Positions 55,189 to 64,000 of a stretch of DNA of 64,000 nucleotides are shown in pieces. How positions within the stretch are numbered: the first letter of the stretch is position 1; every line of letters begins with the position of its first letter. The notes beneath the pieces were generated by a model. That model ran no database searches. It was not told where the DNA came from and saw nothing but the letters and a program-made list of their open reading frames with translations. The stretch lies in contig OY751487.1 of assembly GCA_963565915.1 (NCBI GenBank), forward strand, positions 992,001 to 1,056,000, read 5' to 3'. Position numbers and translations under genes: made by a program. Origin of the DNA: Entoloma clypeatum (Eukaryota > Basidiomycota > Agaricomycetes > Agaricales > Entolomataceae).

Positions 55189-58100
55189 TCTTAGTGTCTC
55201 ACAATCTGTTGATTATGACACCTGGCACAAGCGATTCGGACACCCTTCACATGAAGTACTACGACATGCTTCTAAACATGTCAAAGGTTTCAATGGAGTG
55301 GACAAACCGTCCACTGAGCGACCCTGCAAAGGATGCGCTCTTGGAAAGATGCCTTCAAAATCTTTCTCACCATCTCAGACACGCGCTAAAGCACCTCTTG
55401 AGCTAATCCATTCGGATTTAAAGCAATTCAAGAAGGCGACTTATAGCAAATATAATTATTATATCAGCTTTGTTGATGACTACACGTCACACGCCTGGAT
55501 CTCTTTATTGAGACTAAAATCCGATGCACACTCTGCACTTCGTGATTTTAATGCCATGGTTAAAAACCAATTCAATACGACAATTAAAACTTGGCGTTTT
55601 GATGGCGGCGGTGAGTTTGTCCCTTTCCAAGCAGATATGCGTGAGATGGGAATCCAGGGTGAAGTTACTGTGCCGCACCAGCCACAACAAAACGGTCGAG
55701 CGGAATGTTTTAACAGAACTTTAATGGATAAAGCACTTGCTATGTTGCATGATGCTTGCCTACCCGAAATATGGATTCAATTTGCGGTAGAACATGCACT
55801 TCACTTGTATAACCGAACTCCATTGAAAAGACATGGATGGCTTACTCCGTATGAGTCCCTTAAAAAGGAAAAGCCTGATGTGTCGAACCTACACGTTTTT
55901 GGGTGTGGTGCTTACGTCTTTCTTCCAAAAGAAATTCGTACTACCACCGCTAAATCCGAGCTGATGATCTTCATCGGATTTAAAACTGGAACTAAAGGTT
56001 ACCGGTTTATGCGGATACCAAACAATGTAGTCTTCATAGGTGTCACAGCAATGTTTGATGAACAGCTGTTCCCAAAATGTTCTACAATGAACAAAATACC
56101 TTCGATAACACAATACCATGATCCAACATCAGACGATATGGGAAACGATGATGCAAATGGACATGATGGCCCGTCTGTTTTACCAACCGACGATTTCCAT
56201 TTGGAAGACAATGATGCACATGGTCCTGGCGGTTCACATTACCCGTCTAATCCAGGAACCCATGATGACAATCATAACCTCCCTGATACAAATAGCGACC
56301 AAACTGGTCAGCTTCCCGAAGGTTCCAGTCAGACTTCTGATGGAACAAACAGACAGGACACCGCTGAGAATCAGCAGTGGGTTCCCCGGACTCGCAATCC
56401 AGGGAAACGTGTGCGCATAGATGCACCAAACGATGATCGTACCTTACCAGGCGATTATCGTCCACAAACTGATCGTCCTCGTCATACTCGGGTTATACCC
56501 CAGCGTCCTGGAAATGTTTACGGGAACAACCCGGCTGAGGCCTTGCGTCAAAATCAGCGTGATTGGAGCAGAACCGTTCAGGAGGATTCACAGCGATACA
56601 CCTATAATCCCCGATCGGAGACCAGACCCCAGCAATCTGGCGCTGTTCCATCAACTAGCTCCGCTGATCCTCAGATGTATCAGAACAATTCCAATCCGAA
56701 TCCGGATATAGATATGGAGGAATTACTCTATATTAGGGAAGGGGGAGGACAGTCACAAATGCTTGCGCACTTGCTATCTAAAGCAATCCCTGCATATGAC
56801 GAAATTCCACAAGACCCAAAGTCTTGGCAAATGAAGGACATAAATAAGCTACCTGAAAAGGAAAAGCTTGAATGGAAAGCAGCATGCCGTGAGGAACTAG
56901 AAGCCCTCCGGAAGCGCAATGTCTTTAAGTTGGTTGACCTGCCCAAAGGTCGTAAAACCATCAGAAATCGATGGGTATTCGACGTCAAAACTGACGGACA
57001 AAAGAAGGCACGACTCGTTGCCAAGGGTTTCTCACAGATCGAGGGTATCGATTTTGATGAGATCTTCTCACCTGTGATACGTTTCGAGACTATCCGGATC
57101 CTCTTCGCCGTAGCTGCGCTTGAAGGATGGGTGATTGAAGGAGTAGATGTCAAATCAGCTTTTCTCTATGGAGAGCTCGATGAAGAAATCTATATGAATC
57201 AACCCGAAGGCTTTGTTGTCAAAGGCCAAGAATGGAAGGTCATCCGTTTATTAAAAGCACTCTATGGCCTTAAACAGGCTGCAAGAGCGTGGTGGATCGC
57301 GCTCAATGCATCAATGGAGAAGCTAGGTTTTACTCGATGTAGAACTGACTCAGGTGTCTTTGTTTACCACAACAAACAATCAGGTGATTTGATAATCGCT
57401 TTGATCTATGTTGATGACGGCCTGTTCATGGGATCAAACCCAGATCTTGTTCGCAAGATAAAATCTGACTTTAAAAATAAATGGGAAAGTCGTGATCTTG
57501 GTATTGCTAAAGAATTCTTGCGTATGAGAATACGACAAGATTCGGAAAAGCAGATCGTAACAATCGATCAGTCAGAATACCTGAAGAAGATCATTAAGCG
57601 CTTTGGCTTAGAAAATGCAAAGGCTGCTGACACTCCACTCCCAAAGGGTTATTACCCTGCACCAAATGAGGGGGAGGTGGATCCCACACTCAAAACAAGG
57701 TACCAAATGATCATTGGATCGTTGTTGTACTTGTCCATTGGAACGAGACCGGACATTGCTTTTGCAGTTGCAAAAATGTCACAAATGTCTGCAAACCCTT
57801 CCAAAGAGCATGAGAAGTACGCTCTACGGATTATCAGATATCTTGTCGGTACTCAAGACTATTCTATAATCTATGATGGTCGATCCAAAGCTTCCTTTGA
57901 AGCATGGACAGATTCAGACTGGGCATCAGACCCATCTGATAGAAAATCCCAATCGGGATATTTCCTTAAGCTTGCAGGAGGACTTGTTCTTTGGAAAAGT
58001 CGCAAGCAAAAGACAGTGGCACATTCGTCCACTGAGGCGGAAATGGTTGCTGCCAGTGAATGTTCGCGGGAGTGCGAATGGGTTACTCATCTCTTCAAAG

Positions 58101-58405
58101 AGCTTGGACTACAGGACATTACCAAAATGCCGTTCCATGTAGATAACCAAGGCGCGATTTTCAATGCGCAAAACCCAGTCACTGAAGGCAGAACCAAACA
58201 TATGGCAATCCATCATTTTGCTATACGCGATAGAGTTCAAGATGGATTGATCGAACCACGGTTCGTTCCGGGAACAGAGAATCCGGCTGATATGTTTACC
58301 AAGCCACTTGGTCGCCAGGAATTTGAGAAATTCCGCGCTCTACTCCGAATGGAGTTTAAAGAGCCTTATACTCCACTTACGAAACCTACCCGGGATTCTA
58401 AGTGA
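55151..58405 (+). CDS. Copia-2 pol without protease
   Basis: An intact frame of 1084 codons. It begins directly at the gag-pre-integrase (WHKRFGHPSHEVLRHASKHV, CKGCALGKM), then integrase core (ELIHSDLKQF, FVDDYTSHAW, FDGGGEFVPF, NGRAECFNRTL), a Pro/Asn/Asp-rich linker of about 230 residues, reverse transcriptase (RLVAKGFSQIEGIDFDEIFS, VDVKSAFLYGEL, LIYVDDGLFMGS) and RNase H (WTDSDWASDPSDRKSQSGYF, HSSTEAEMVAAS). The aspartic protease (DSGA.) and its flanks, present in Copia-1, are absent, and pol is in another frame than gag. The copy probably depends on a protease supplied from elsewhere. Confidence 0.88.
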   Translation: MKLQRQGRIHLVSLSVSQSVDYDTWHKRFGHPSHEVLRHASKHVKGFNGVDKPSTERPCKGCALGKMPSKSFSPSQTRAKAPLELIHSDLKQFKKATYSKYNYYISFVDDYTSHAWISLLRLKSDAHSALRDFNAMVKNQFNTTIKTWRFDGGGEFVPFQADMREMGIQGEVTVPHQPQQNGRAECFNRTLMDKALAMLHDACLPEIWIQFAVEHALHLYNRTPLKRHGWLTPYESLKKEKPDVSNLHVFGCGAYVFLPKEIRTTTAKSELMIFIGFKTGTKGYRFMRIPNNVVFIGVTAMFDEQLFPKCSTMNKIPSITQYHDPTSDDMGNDDANGHDGPSVLPTDDFHLEDNDAHGPGGSHYPSNPGTHDDNHNLPDTNSDQTGQLPEGSSQTSDGTNRQDTAENQQWVPRTRNPGKRVRIDAPNDDRTLPGDYRPQTDRPRHTRVIPQRPGNVYGNNPAEALRQNQRDWSRTVQEDSQRYTYNPRSETRPQQSGAVPSTSSADPQMYQNNSNPNPDIDMEELLYIREGGGQSQMLAHLLSKAIPAYDEIPQDPKSWQMKDINKLPEKEKLEWKAACREELEALRKRNVFKLVDLPKGRKTIRNRWVFDVKTDGQKKARLVAKGFSQIEGIDFDEIFSPVIRFETIRILFAVAALEGWVIEGVDVKSAFLYGELDEEIYMNQPEGFVVKGQEWKVIRLLKALYGLKQAARAWWIALNASMEKLGFTRCRTDSGVFVYHNKQSGDLIIALIYVDDGLFMGSNPDLVRKIKSDFKNKWESRDLGIAKEFLRMRIRQDSEKQIVTIDQSEYLKKIIKRFGLENAKAADTPLPKGYYPAPNEGEVDPTLKTRYQMIIGSLLYLSIGTRPDIAFAVAKMSQMSANPSKEHEKYALRIIRYLVGTQDYSIIYDGRSKASFEAWTDSDWASDPSDRKSQSGYFLKLAGGLVLWKSRKQKTVAHSSTEAEMVAASECSRECEWVTHLFKELGLQDITKMPFHVDNQGAIFNAQNPVTEGRTKHMAIHHFAIRDRVQDGLIEPRFVPGTENPADMFTKPLGRQEFEKFRALLRMEFKEPYTPLTKPTRDSK

Positions 58406-58412
58406 GGGGGAG

Positions 58413-58925
58413 TGTTGAACATATCGCCAGATATGTCGCACCATGTGCTTGTCACAGGAAGTGACTATAAGTCACTATTACCATATATGTGAGTTTATGG
58501 TACAACCACGGACGCATGACTTGTTTATGTATTGTTTGTACAATGGTCCGTGCGCATATTGGATTAGTATAAATACCCATGTATTTAGTACGATGAATCC
58601 TAACTCTTGAACACCCCAGTTCTCTGAGACGTTGTAGCTAGTTAGCTTCTTGATTCCACTAACGTCTCTTAACCAGGTTAGTTGAGCTTCCACTATGCCT
58701 TCGTACCGCTACGTCTTGAGCGCCCTTTGGGCTGCCTACGTCGGTTACATCATTAATACTGACGGAAAGTTGACAATTCAATCCAATGATAGGATAAGTT
58801 GGCAACCTTCATGGTGATTGTCAATTTTGGGCATCGCTCGTCTGAGGTTATCTGTGATCACGAGCTCGTATACAATCTGGTATAAATTCACAGTGATTAT
58901 ATCAAATTGTAATGAATTCTGTTCA
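58413..58925 (+). repeat. Copia-2 3' LTR (513 bp)
   Basis: Same length and, as far as I can compare by eye, same sequence as the 5' LTR. Confidence 0.88.
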
Positions 58926-59559
58926 TCATAATCGCTCGTCAGATCTTCCCAAATTTAGTGATGTTATCTAGCCAAGTACAAATCCCAAGTTAAAAAATGT
59001 GGTTCTATATAATAACACGTCTTTACACCAAGGCCGGGGGGAGGATAAATCATGATATCAGCGTAGATGCGACCCACTGCTCGTCCCCCTTCAGACACTC
59101 CCATCGAAAATCAGAAGAAGGTGGATCCAGTGAATGTGATATATCGTCCCCGAAAGCAGTCTCCGGAACAGCACCCGTGCCCCCTTTGAATCAGTGTTGC
59201 TTGACCATTCATTTCCAAACTAAAGAACCGACTGATATGGAACTCACGTGACAAGTATTGGAACGGGAGAACTTCCACCCCAAGAATTGATATGTTGGAT
59301 CTATCGAAGCATTCCTATACTGGAACGGGGGTTGGTTCGAGGACGGTTAGACTCAAGTTGCCGATTCGCCGTTATACCCATCGAGTCTTTCTACAAAGTC
59401 TGGGGTGATCCAGGGTGATCCTCATTAGAAAGGCTGGGTAGGCAATGGACTTCCCGTAAGGTTACCTTGCTTGCATTGATATCTGTATCTAATCATGATG
59501 CTCTTATATATTCGCCTCTGTAGGAAAAGTAAACAGATCACCGTGTGAAATTCGCAACA
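58926..59559. other. Region downstream of Copia-2
   Basis: No supportable gene. It includes the motif ACTTCCCGTAAGGTT at about 59449, which recurs near 61948. Confidence 0.4.
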
Positions 59560-60825
59560 CCCCCAATTCACAGGGGATCACTACCAACCCTCAATCTAAC
59601 CCACATGCTGCCGCCGCTCCCAAGACAACGACCCTCAAGTCGAAGAACCCTAAGCCGGCCAAGAAGCTCGCCGCTGCTGAGAACACCCAATTACACCTCT
59701 CAACGTCTCGCACCGACTACACGGTACCAAGGCACAGATCGAGTTCAAGGACGCTGAGGCCCACCTCGCAGCTGCCCGCAAGATGAAGACCCAGGCGATG
59801 GGCGACTTCGGACTCGGGAATCTTGATTCTAACCTAGGTGCTACGAGCCAAAAGGCAAGTAATGCCCCTCATGCCCCCTTGCACCCCGCCACTCCCAAGA
59901 GGCGCTCCTAAGCGGCTCCTTAGACATGGAGGAGATCCTCGAGTCCCTCGCAGCGCGCGGTTTCTTTGACGAGGAGGGTGACCTCTTCGCTTGTGCGCCC
60001 ACCGCACCACCACAGCTGCAGCCCCTTCCCCCGAACAACACCCAGGGCAAACCCAACAACTGCAACAAACCCTCAAGCCCCATCCCAATAACAAGAAACT
60101 TAGCGACGCCGAACGTGGACAACTGGATCTCACCACTTCCCGCACTGATTATAGCAAGGCACAGACTGAGTTCAAGAAGGCAGAGGCAGATCTCGCAGCT
60201 GCACGCAAGATGAGGACCCAAGCGGTGGGTGACTTTGGTCTCGGAGGCCTTGACGCCAATCTGGGTGCTGCCCACCAGAAGCCAAAGAGGATGTCGTTGG
60301 ATGTCGGAGATGCTCGAGTCCTTCGCAGCGCGTGGTTTCTTTGACGAGGAGGACGAGCTATCCGCCCGTGGGCCCACCCCCACAGGCACCTCCCCTGCCA
60401 CTCCTTCTCCCACCAACACGCAGGGAAAACTCAACACCTCCAACAACTCCGCAAAACCCAACTCTCACAGCCCCACCAACGCTAAGCCAAAAAAACTCAG
60501 CGACGCTGAACGTGGACAACTGGATCTCTCCGCTTCTCACACCGACTACAACAAGGCACAGACGGGGTACAAGAAGGTGGAGGCTGATCTCGCGGCTGCA
60601 CGCAAGATGAGGACGCAGGCGATGGGTGAATATGGGCTAGGCAACCTCGACGCCAACTTCGGCTCTAAACAACAGAAGTCCTCTTCTCACCAGCAGCCAC
60701 CTCAGGGAAAGACCACTGCGACTCCACTCAAGAAGACCACGCCGCCGACAAGGAGGGAGTTGGGCGTCGAGGAGATCATGGAGATCATCGCGAGGGGGTA
60801 TCACGGTGACTACGACGAGTACTAA
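59560..60825 (+). pseudogene. Gene with three tandem domain copies, partly frameshifted
   Basis: Three copies of one coding unit lie head to tail with a period of about 400-430 bp. The consensus unit reads (M/L)E.(L/I)LES.AARGFFDEE, a Pro/Asn-rich spacer, KKLSDAERGQLDL, a TDY(S/N)KAQT helix, EADLAAARKMRTQAMG and GLGNLDAN.G. Copy 3 (60301-60825) is intact to its stop and adds the tail RRELGVEEIMEIIARGYHGD. Copy 1 (to about 59925) changes frame after TDYT and ends in a stop before copy 2; copy 2 (from the ATG at 59926) changes frame in its spacer. Introns inside the spacers could rescue part of this but I could not find convincing ones. The helical, charged units suggest a scaffold or coiled-coil protein. 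Family not recognised. Confidence 0.5.
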
Positions 60826-61163
60826 TTACTAGTAGGAACGCGGGGGTTTATCTTGCTGTAAGGAAATCGATGATGTACATTCATCAATGTGGAGCACTAG
60901 TTTACTGTTCGCCCCCCTGAGAGAGGGAAGCCACACGCCCACGCTCATGAAGGGGGTAAGTAATCTAAGAGTGTAATTTCATAGCAGCGTATGACAGGCA
61001 GTTACTACAAGGAATCCAAGCTAATGCCAGGAATCCTCGGCGCGACACTCCTGACCCAGTGCCTGTGCTCTAGGCCTTCACCTCAACGAGTTCACGAAAT
61101 CACGCATTGCTATCACGAACAACAGATCAACAATCAGCCCTCCAGTAAGACACGTCGTATAAC
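60826..61163. other. Convergent intergenic region
   Basis: Lies between the triplicated gene and the lectin gene, which point towards each other. Nothing else recognised. Confidence 0.45.
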
Positions 61164-61757
61164 TTACCGGCGTTGGAAGTACCACTGTTGAATATTTTTC
61201 CTGCTATCGGACTGGCCGAGAAGAACGGGATCGTGGTTTTCACCGCCCATCATCTGAACGGCTTTGTCTTCTTCTTCAGGTTCAATCCTGGGAGGGAATA
61301 TCAGTTAGTGAATGATGATATTTGCGTCAAATACCGTGACTGCAAAAAGCGTTAAGAACACACATGAAGCATCCTGGTTGCTTCACGATGATACGCCAAC
61401 TGAAGGCAGTATCAGAAATGATGACACCGTCGCCGTCGAAGCCAAGATATCCGTGGGTCGCCGCGTTCTGGATGGTATAGGCACCTTCAGACTTGGAGAG
61501 TGCCACAAACCACTGTACAGGACAATGAGTCAGATGGAAAGCACATATAGGTGACACTAGCAGATTTAGACACATACATACTGTCGGAGAATTTCCCATT
61601 CTTTGTTGCCGATAGCTGAAGAGGAGACGACATGAGTGAATTCAAAGCGCAAAAAAAAAAGCGGATGGGGGGACCAACCGTGTTTTCCGTAATAGTCGAG
61701 CACCTGGGTGTCGTATTTGGCTGATTTGATAGAGTAGCGTCCAGGTCGCATTGACAT
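61164..61757 (-). CDS. Ricin-B-type (beta-trefoil) lectin-like protein
   Basis: Exons 61757-61679, 61615-61578, 61512-61364 and 61287-61164 give 129 residues, the length of a single beta-trefoil. The start MSMRPGRYSIKSAKYDTQVL and the repeated pattern of a strand, G.(Y/W) and K.WE/QQW (NKEWEILRQ, GAYTIQNAATHGYLGFDG, and the last IQQWYFQRR) match small fungal ricin-type lectins, which bind glycans and often act in defence. There is no signal peptide, as common for cytosolic fruit-body lectins. The stop TAA overlaps a perfect GTAAGT donor, so a further exon cannot be excluded. The family call rests on pattern, not on an alignment. Confidence 0.6.
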
Positions 61758-64000
61758 GGTAGAAAAATGAGGTGTGTGTGTGGGAGGGAAGAGACTTGAA
61801 TGGGGGACGAACAGTTGATAGCTCGAATGTGGTGAAGGGTCGTCGACGGTCGCACATCAAATTTCGAAGGTACATATTGCCCGTCATCGCTTGGAGCTCA
61901 CTAGCGCTGTCAGGCTTAGGTTGGTTGATGGCAATTGAATGGATGACTTCCCGTAAGGTTTAGAATCACCTTGCTTGCAAGGTCATTCCCAAACCCGAAA
62001 TTCGAATGATCGAACTTACATCGCAAATAATTATGGCGGCCTACCCCGGACAAAAAAGAAATTTTACTTGAACGATCATAAAACCGTGTTTTCTGCAGTG
62101 ACAATGCTTGAAATTGATAATTTCCCTTCCATAATATATAAAGCAATACCATATTACCAGTCATTTTTTCAATACTTAACATATGAAGTTTGAATTCTCA
62201 AAGCAGTAAACAAATTGAATATTGCAAATTCCATTATTCAAAATGACAATGGGATATTCGAAACCAGTAATTACTTAATTCTTGAAAGCATCAATTTTGT
62301 TTTCATCGGAATTTTCGGCCGCCGAAAACAAAAATCCATTTGTGTAATCCGAGTTCCGAATTTGCATAGCCTTCTTCCCTGCTCTCTCCTCCCCCACTGC
62401 CAGCGCCCCCGTTGTCCCTACTCCTCGCAGCTCACCGCTCTCGGCGTCCTCTGTTGCATATCTCGTCTCTCTCTCGTCTCTACCCTTCGCTACCTCGTCT
62501 GCTGTCTCGTCCCTTGACGTACGTGTGCGTCGCTGGCTACCACTACCAGGTTGGCAGTGCGGCCTTGTGCCGCCATCGCCTCCATCCATTCCTCCGCTCT
62601 TGATATATCACACAACCCACGAACGCCGCCACTGCCTGCTTCGAGCCATGCGACCGTGGTGCCCACGAGGGGACGCGCCTGCGTCGCTCGACCGTCACCC
62701 TCTCCATGTCACACCGCTTGCGGGCCTTTCTGTCGCCACAATTGAACGCTGCCACTGGCTGCGACGAACTATACGACCATGGTACAGTACCTGCTGGCCG
62801 CGGCGGGAGGACACCCCTGGAGAGCGAGCACGGGGAACTGGGCGGGCTGGCTGCTTGGTTCCTTGAGTCCGATGCGCGCTCGAGAACGCCAACGCCATCG
62901 ACAACTTCGGCATGCCGCTGTCCCTCTGCACCGCCATCACCACCAAACTCGCCGCCCCACCACACGACCACCCCATCTGGGTACCCGATGCGGAGGTCCA
63001 TGCCGCCTGCGACGAGTCCTGCGACCAGGACCTCGGGTCGTCTATCCACCTTACCATCCCCGACGGCCCCCGCACCACGACCTTCTCAGAGTCTGCATCG
63101 TACCCCCTGTACGTCCCCCCATCCGGGTAAAGCCCACACCGTCTGGGTGAACCGCTACCATCTCCAGCTCCAGGAATCTCGGTATGTCTACAATGCTAAC
63201 TAGATCCAAACAAATCTTCAATTTGCTTTCTAGGACGCACGGCGCAAAATACAGGGCTTCGAATACTTCCTCGACAAAGACCCCGAATTCCAGGGCAAGG
63301 TTTGTACCCCTTCCCTCCCCTCCGAACGATTCTACTAAACCCCTTCCCAGGTCATCCTCATCCGAGTCGCCTTCCCCACTGCCTCCCCTCATCCACACTG
63401 CCTCACTAGCAGTCCGCATCTTCCGTTGTTCAACACAATGCAGCGGAGGACGATGGCATTGAAAACCTCATTCACGGCCTTTTTCAGGTGGCAATTGGCG
63501 ATAATGTATAAAACTTTATTCCAGGAAGCAAATCATCTTTACCTTGTTCGAAGCATGTCTCGATGTCAAAGCTTATGCACATTTAAGTATGTGGTCGTGT
63601 GCCTTTTTTCTTCGTCAATCCGAACTTACTCCAGGCTTTTCTTCCAGTATCACCTCCCTCACTGGTTAGTCCTTCCCATAACATCATGTCTGCTGGCATG
63701 TCTCTGTCCCTCCACACCGCTGCTATCTTTTTGATATGCCCGCTTACCCACACTTTCCGCAACTCCAAACAACTGTGCTCTGCCTCCCTCTGTACACCTT
63801 CAACTTCCAGCACTCCAGGCATCTTTCGGGAGTGTTCAAGTGAGAGTGAGGTTTGAATGGTGATGGCGGGGAAGACATCCAAGTTGTTATTCCCGTGGCC
63901 ACTTGCTCTCGCGTGACGACGATCTTTAACAGTAAGATGTGCAAATTCTCAGTAAGGTGTAGGCTGTGACTAGACCAGTGTACGTCATACAGTTGCTAGC
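61758..64000. other. End region, only fragments
   Basis: AT-rich from about 61960 to 62340, then C-rich. On the plus strand 63236-63365 reads KIQGFEYFLDKDPEFQGK and VILIRVAFPTA across an intron, which resembles a glycosyltransferase-20 (trehalose-6-phosphate synthase) core, but no neighbouring TPS motifs follow and upstream frames do not connect. An open plus-strand block at 62880-63129 (NAIDNFGMPLSLCTAI) is not recognised. Treat as possible relics only. Confidence 0.3.

Larger units (their letters stand above)
52739..58925 (+). mobile_element. Copia-2 LTR retrotransposon with identical LTRs
   Basis: LTRs 52739-53251 and 58413-58925, both 513 bp, TGTTGAAC...CTGTTCA, with no difference seen by eye. 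A GAGGGGGA polypurine tract (58404-58411) precedes the 3' LTR. Between the LTRs lie an extra 224-codon ORF, gag, and a pol lacking a protease. The flanks (ATACT on the left, TCATA on the right) do not form a target-site duplication. No premature stops are present in gag or pol. Confidence 0.9.

Noticed and set aside
63236..63365. Trehalose-6-phosphate synthase gene
   Set aside because: Only one short GT20-like stretch is visible; the expected downstream motifs are missing, so I list it only as a possible relic.
1..64000. CRISPR arrays, bacterial operons, riboswitches
   Set aside because: The sequence is clearly fungal nuclear DNA; no regularly spaced direct repeats or bacterial signals were seen.

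Overview
The window looks like nuclear DNA of a mushroom-forming basidiomycete (Agaricomycetes). Genes carry many GT-AG introns of about 45-85 nt, exons are often tiny, and the accessory content (WSC protein, aegerolysin, Crinkler-type protein, ricin-type lectin, polysaccharide lyase 14, chromodomain Gypsy and Copia retrotransposons) is typical of that group. All gene models below were built by hand from splice sites, frame continuity and recognised protein motifs; no database search was possible.

Region 1 (about 0.2-14.3 kb) is compact and mostly housekeeping: carnitine acetyltransferase (-), a secreted two-WSC-domain protein (-) with 2-nt and 7-nt micro-exons, RNA polymerase I subunit RPA34 (+), SAGA subunit NGG1/ADA3 (-), an SLC41/MgtE divalent cation transporter (+) with a GC-AG intron, and a polysaccharide lyase 14 protein (-). 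Every one of these models sums to a multiple of three.

Region 2 (about 14.3-30.1 kb) mixes intact core genes (PRPP synthetase, glutamate 5-kinase with PUA domain, an intron-containing tRNA-Tyr) with four genes broken by apparent single-base frameshifts: a T5orf172/DUF1766 protein, a Crinkler-family NTPase, an aminoglycoside-phosphotransferase-like protein and the normally essential mannosyltransferase ALG2. Decay and residual sequencing indels are both possible.

Region 3 (about 30.9-37.8 kb) holds a cluster of four paralogous two-part genes of about 205-223 residues that I cannot assign to any known family, with an aegerolysin gene inside the cluster. This is the best candidate for an undescribed system here.

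Region 4 (38.4-58.9 kb) is a transposon nest: a Copia element (target duplication CAGTC) is split by a chromodomain Gypsy element (duplication AAAAG), whose pol is in turn split by an inverted solo LTR (duplication CCTGG). A second Copia element with apparently identical 513-bp LTRs lies downstream; it lacks a protease and carries an extra 224-residue ORF. In the two older elements all five premature stops are TGA where Arg (CGA) is expected, and all substitutions I noted between paired LTRs are CpG transitions.

Region 5 (59-64 kb) has a degenerate gene with three tandem copies of one domain, a ricin-B-type lectin gene (-), and a poorly interpretable end with a possible glycosyltransferase-20 fragment.
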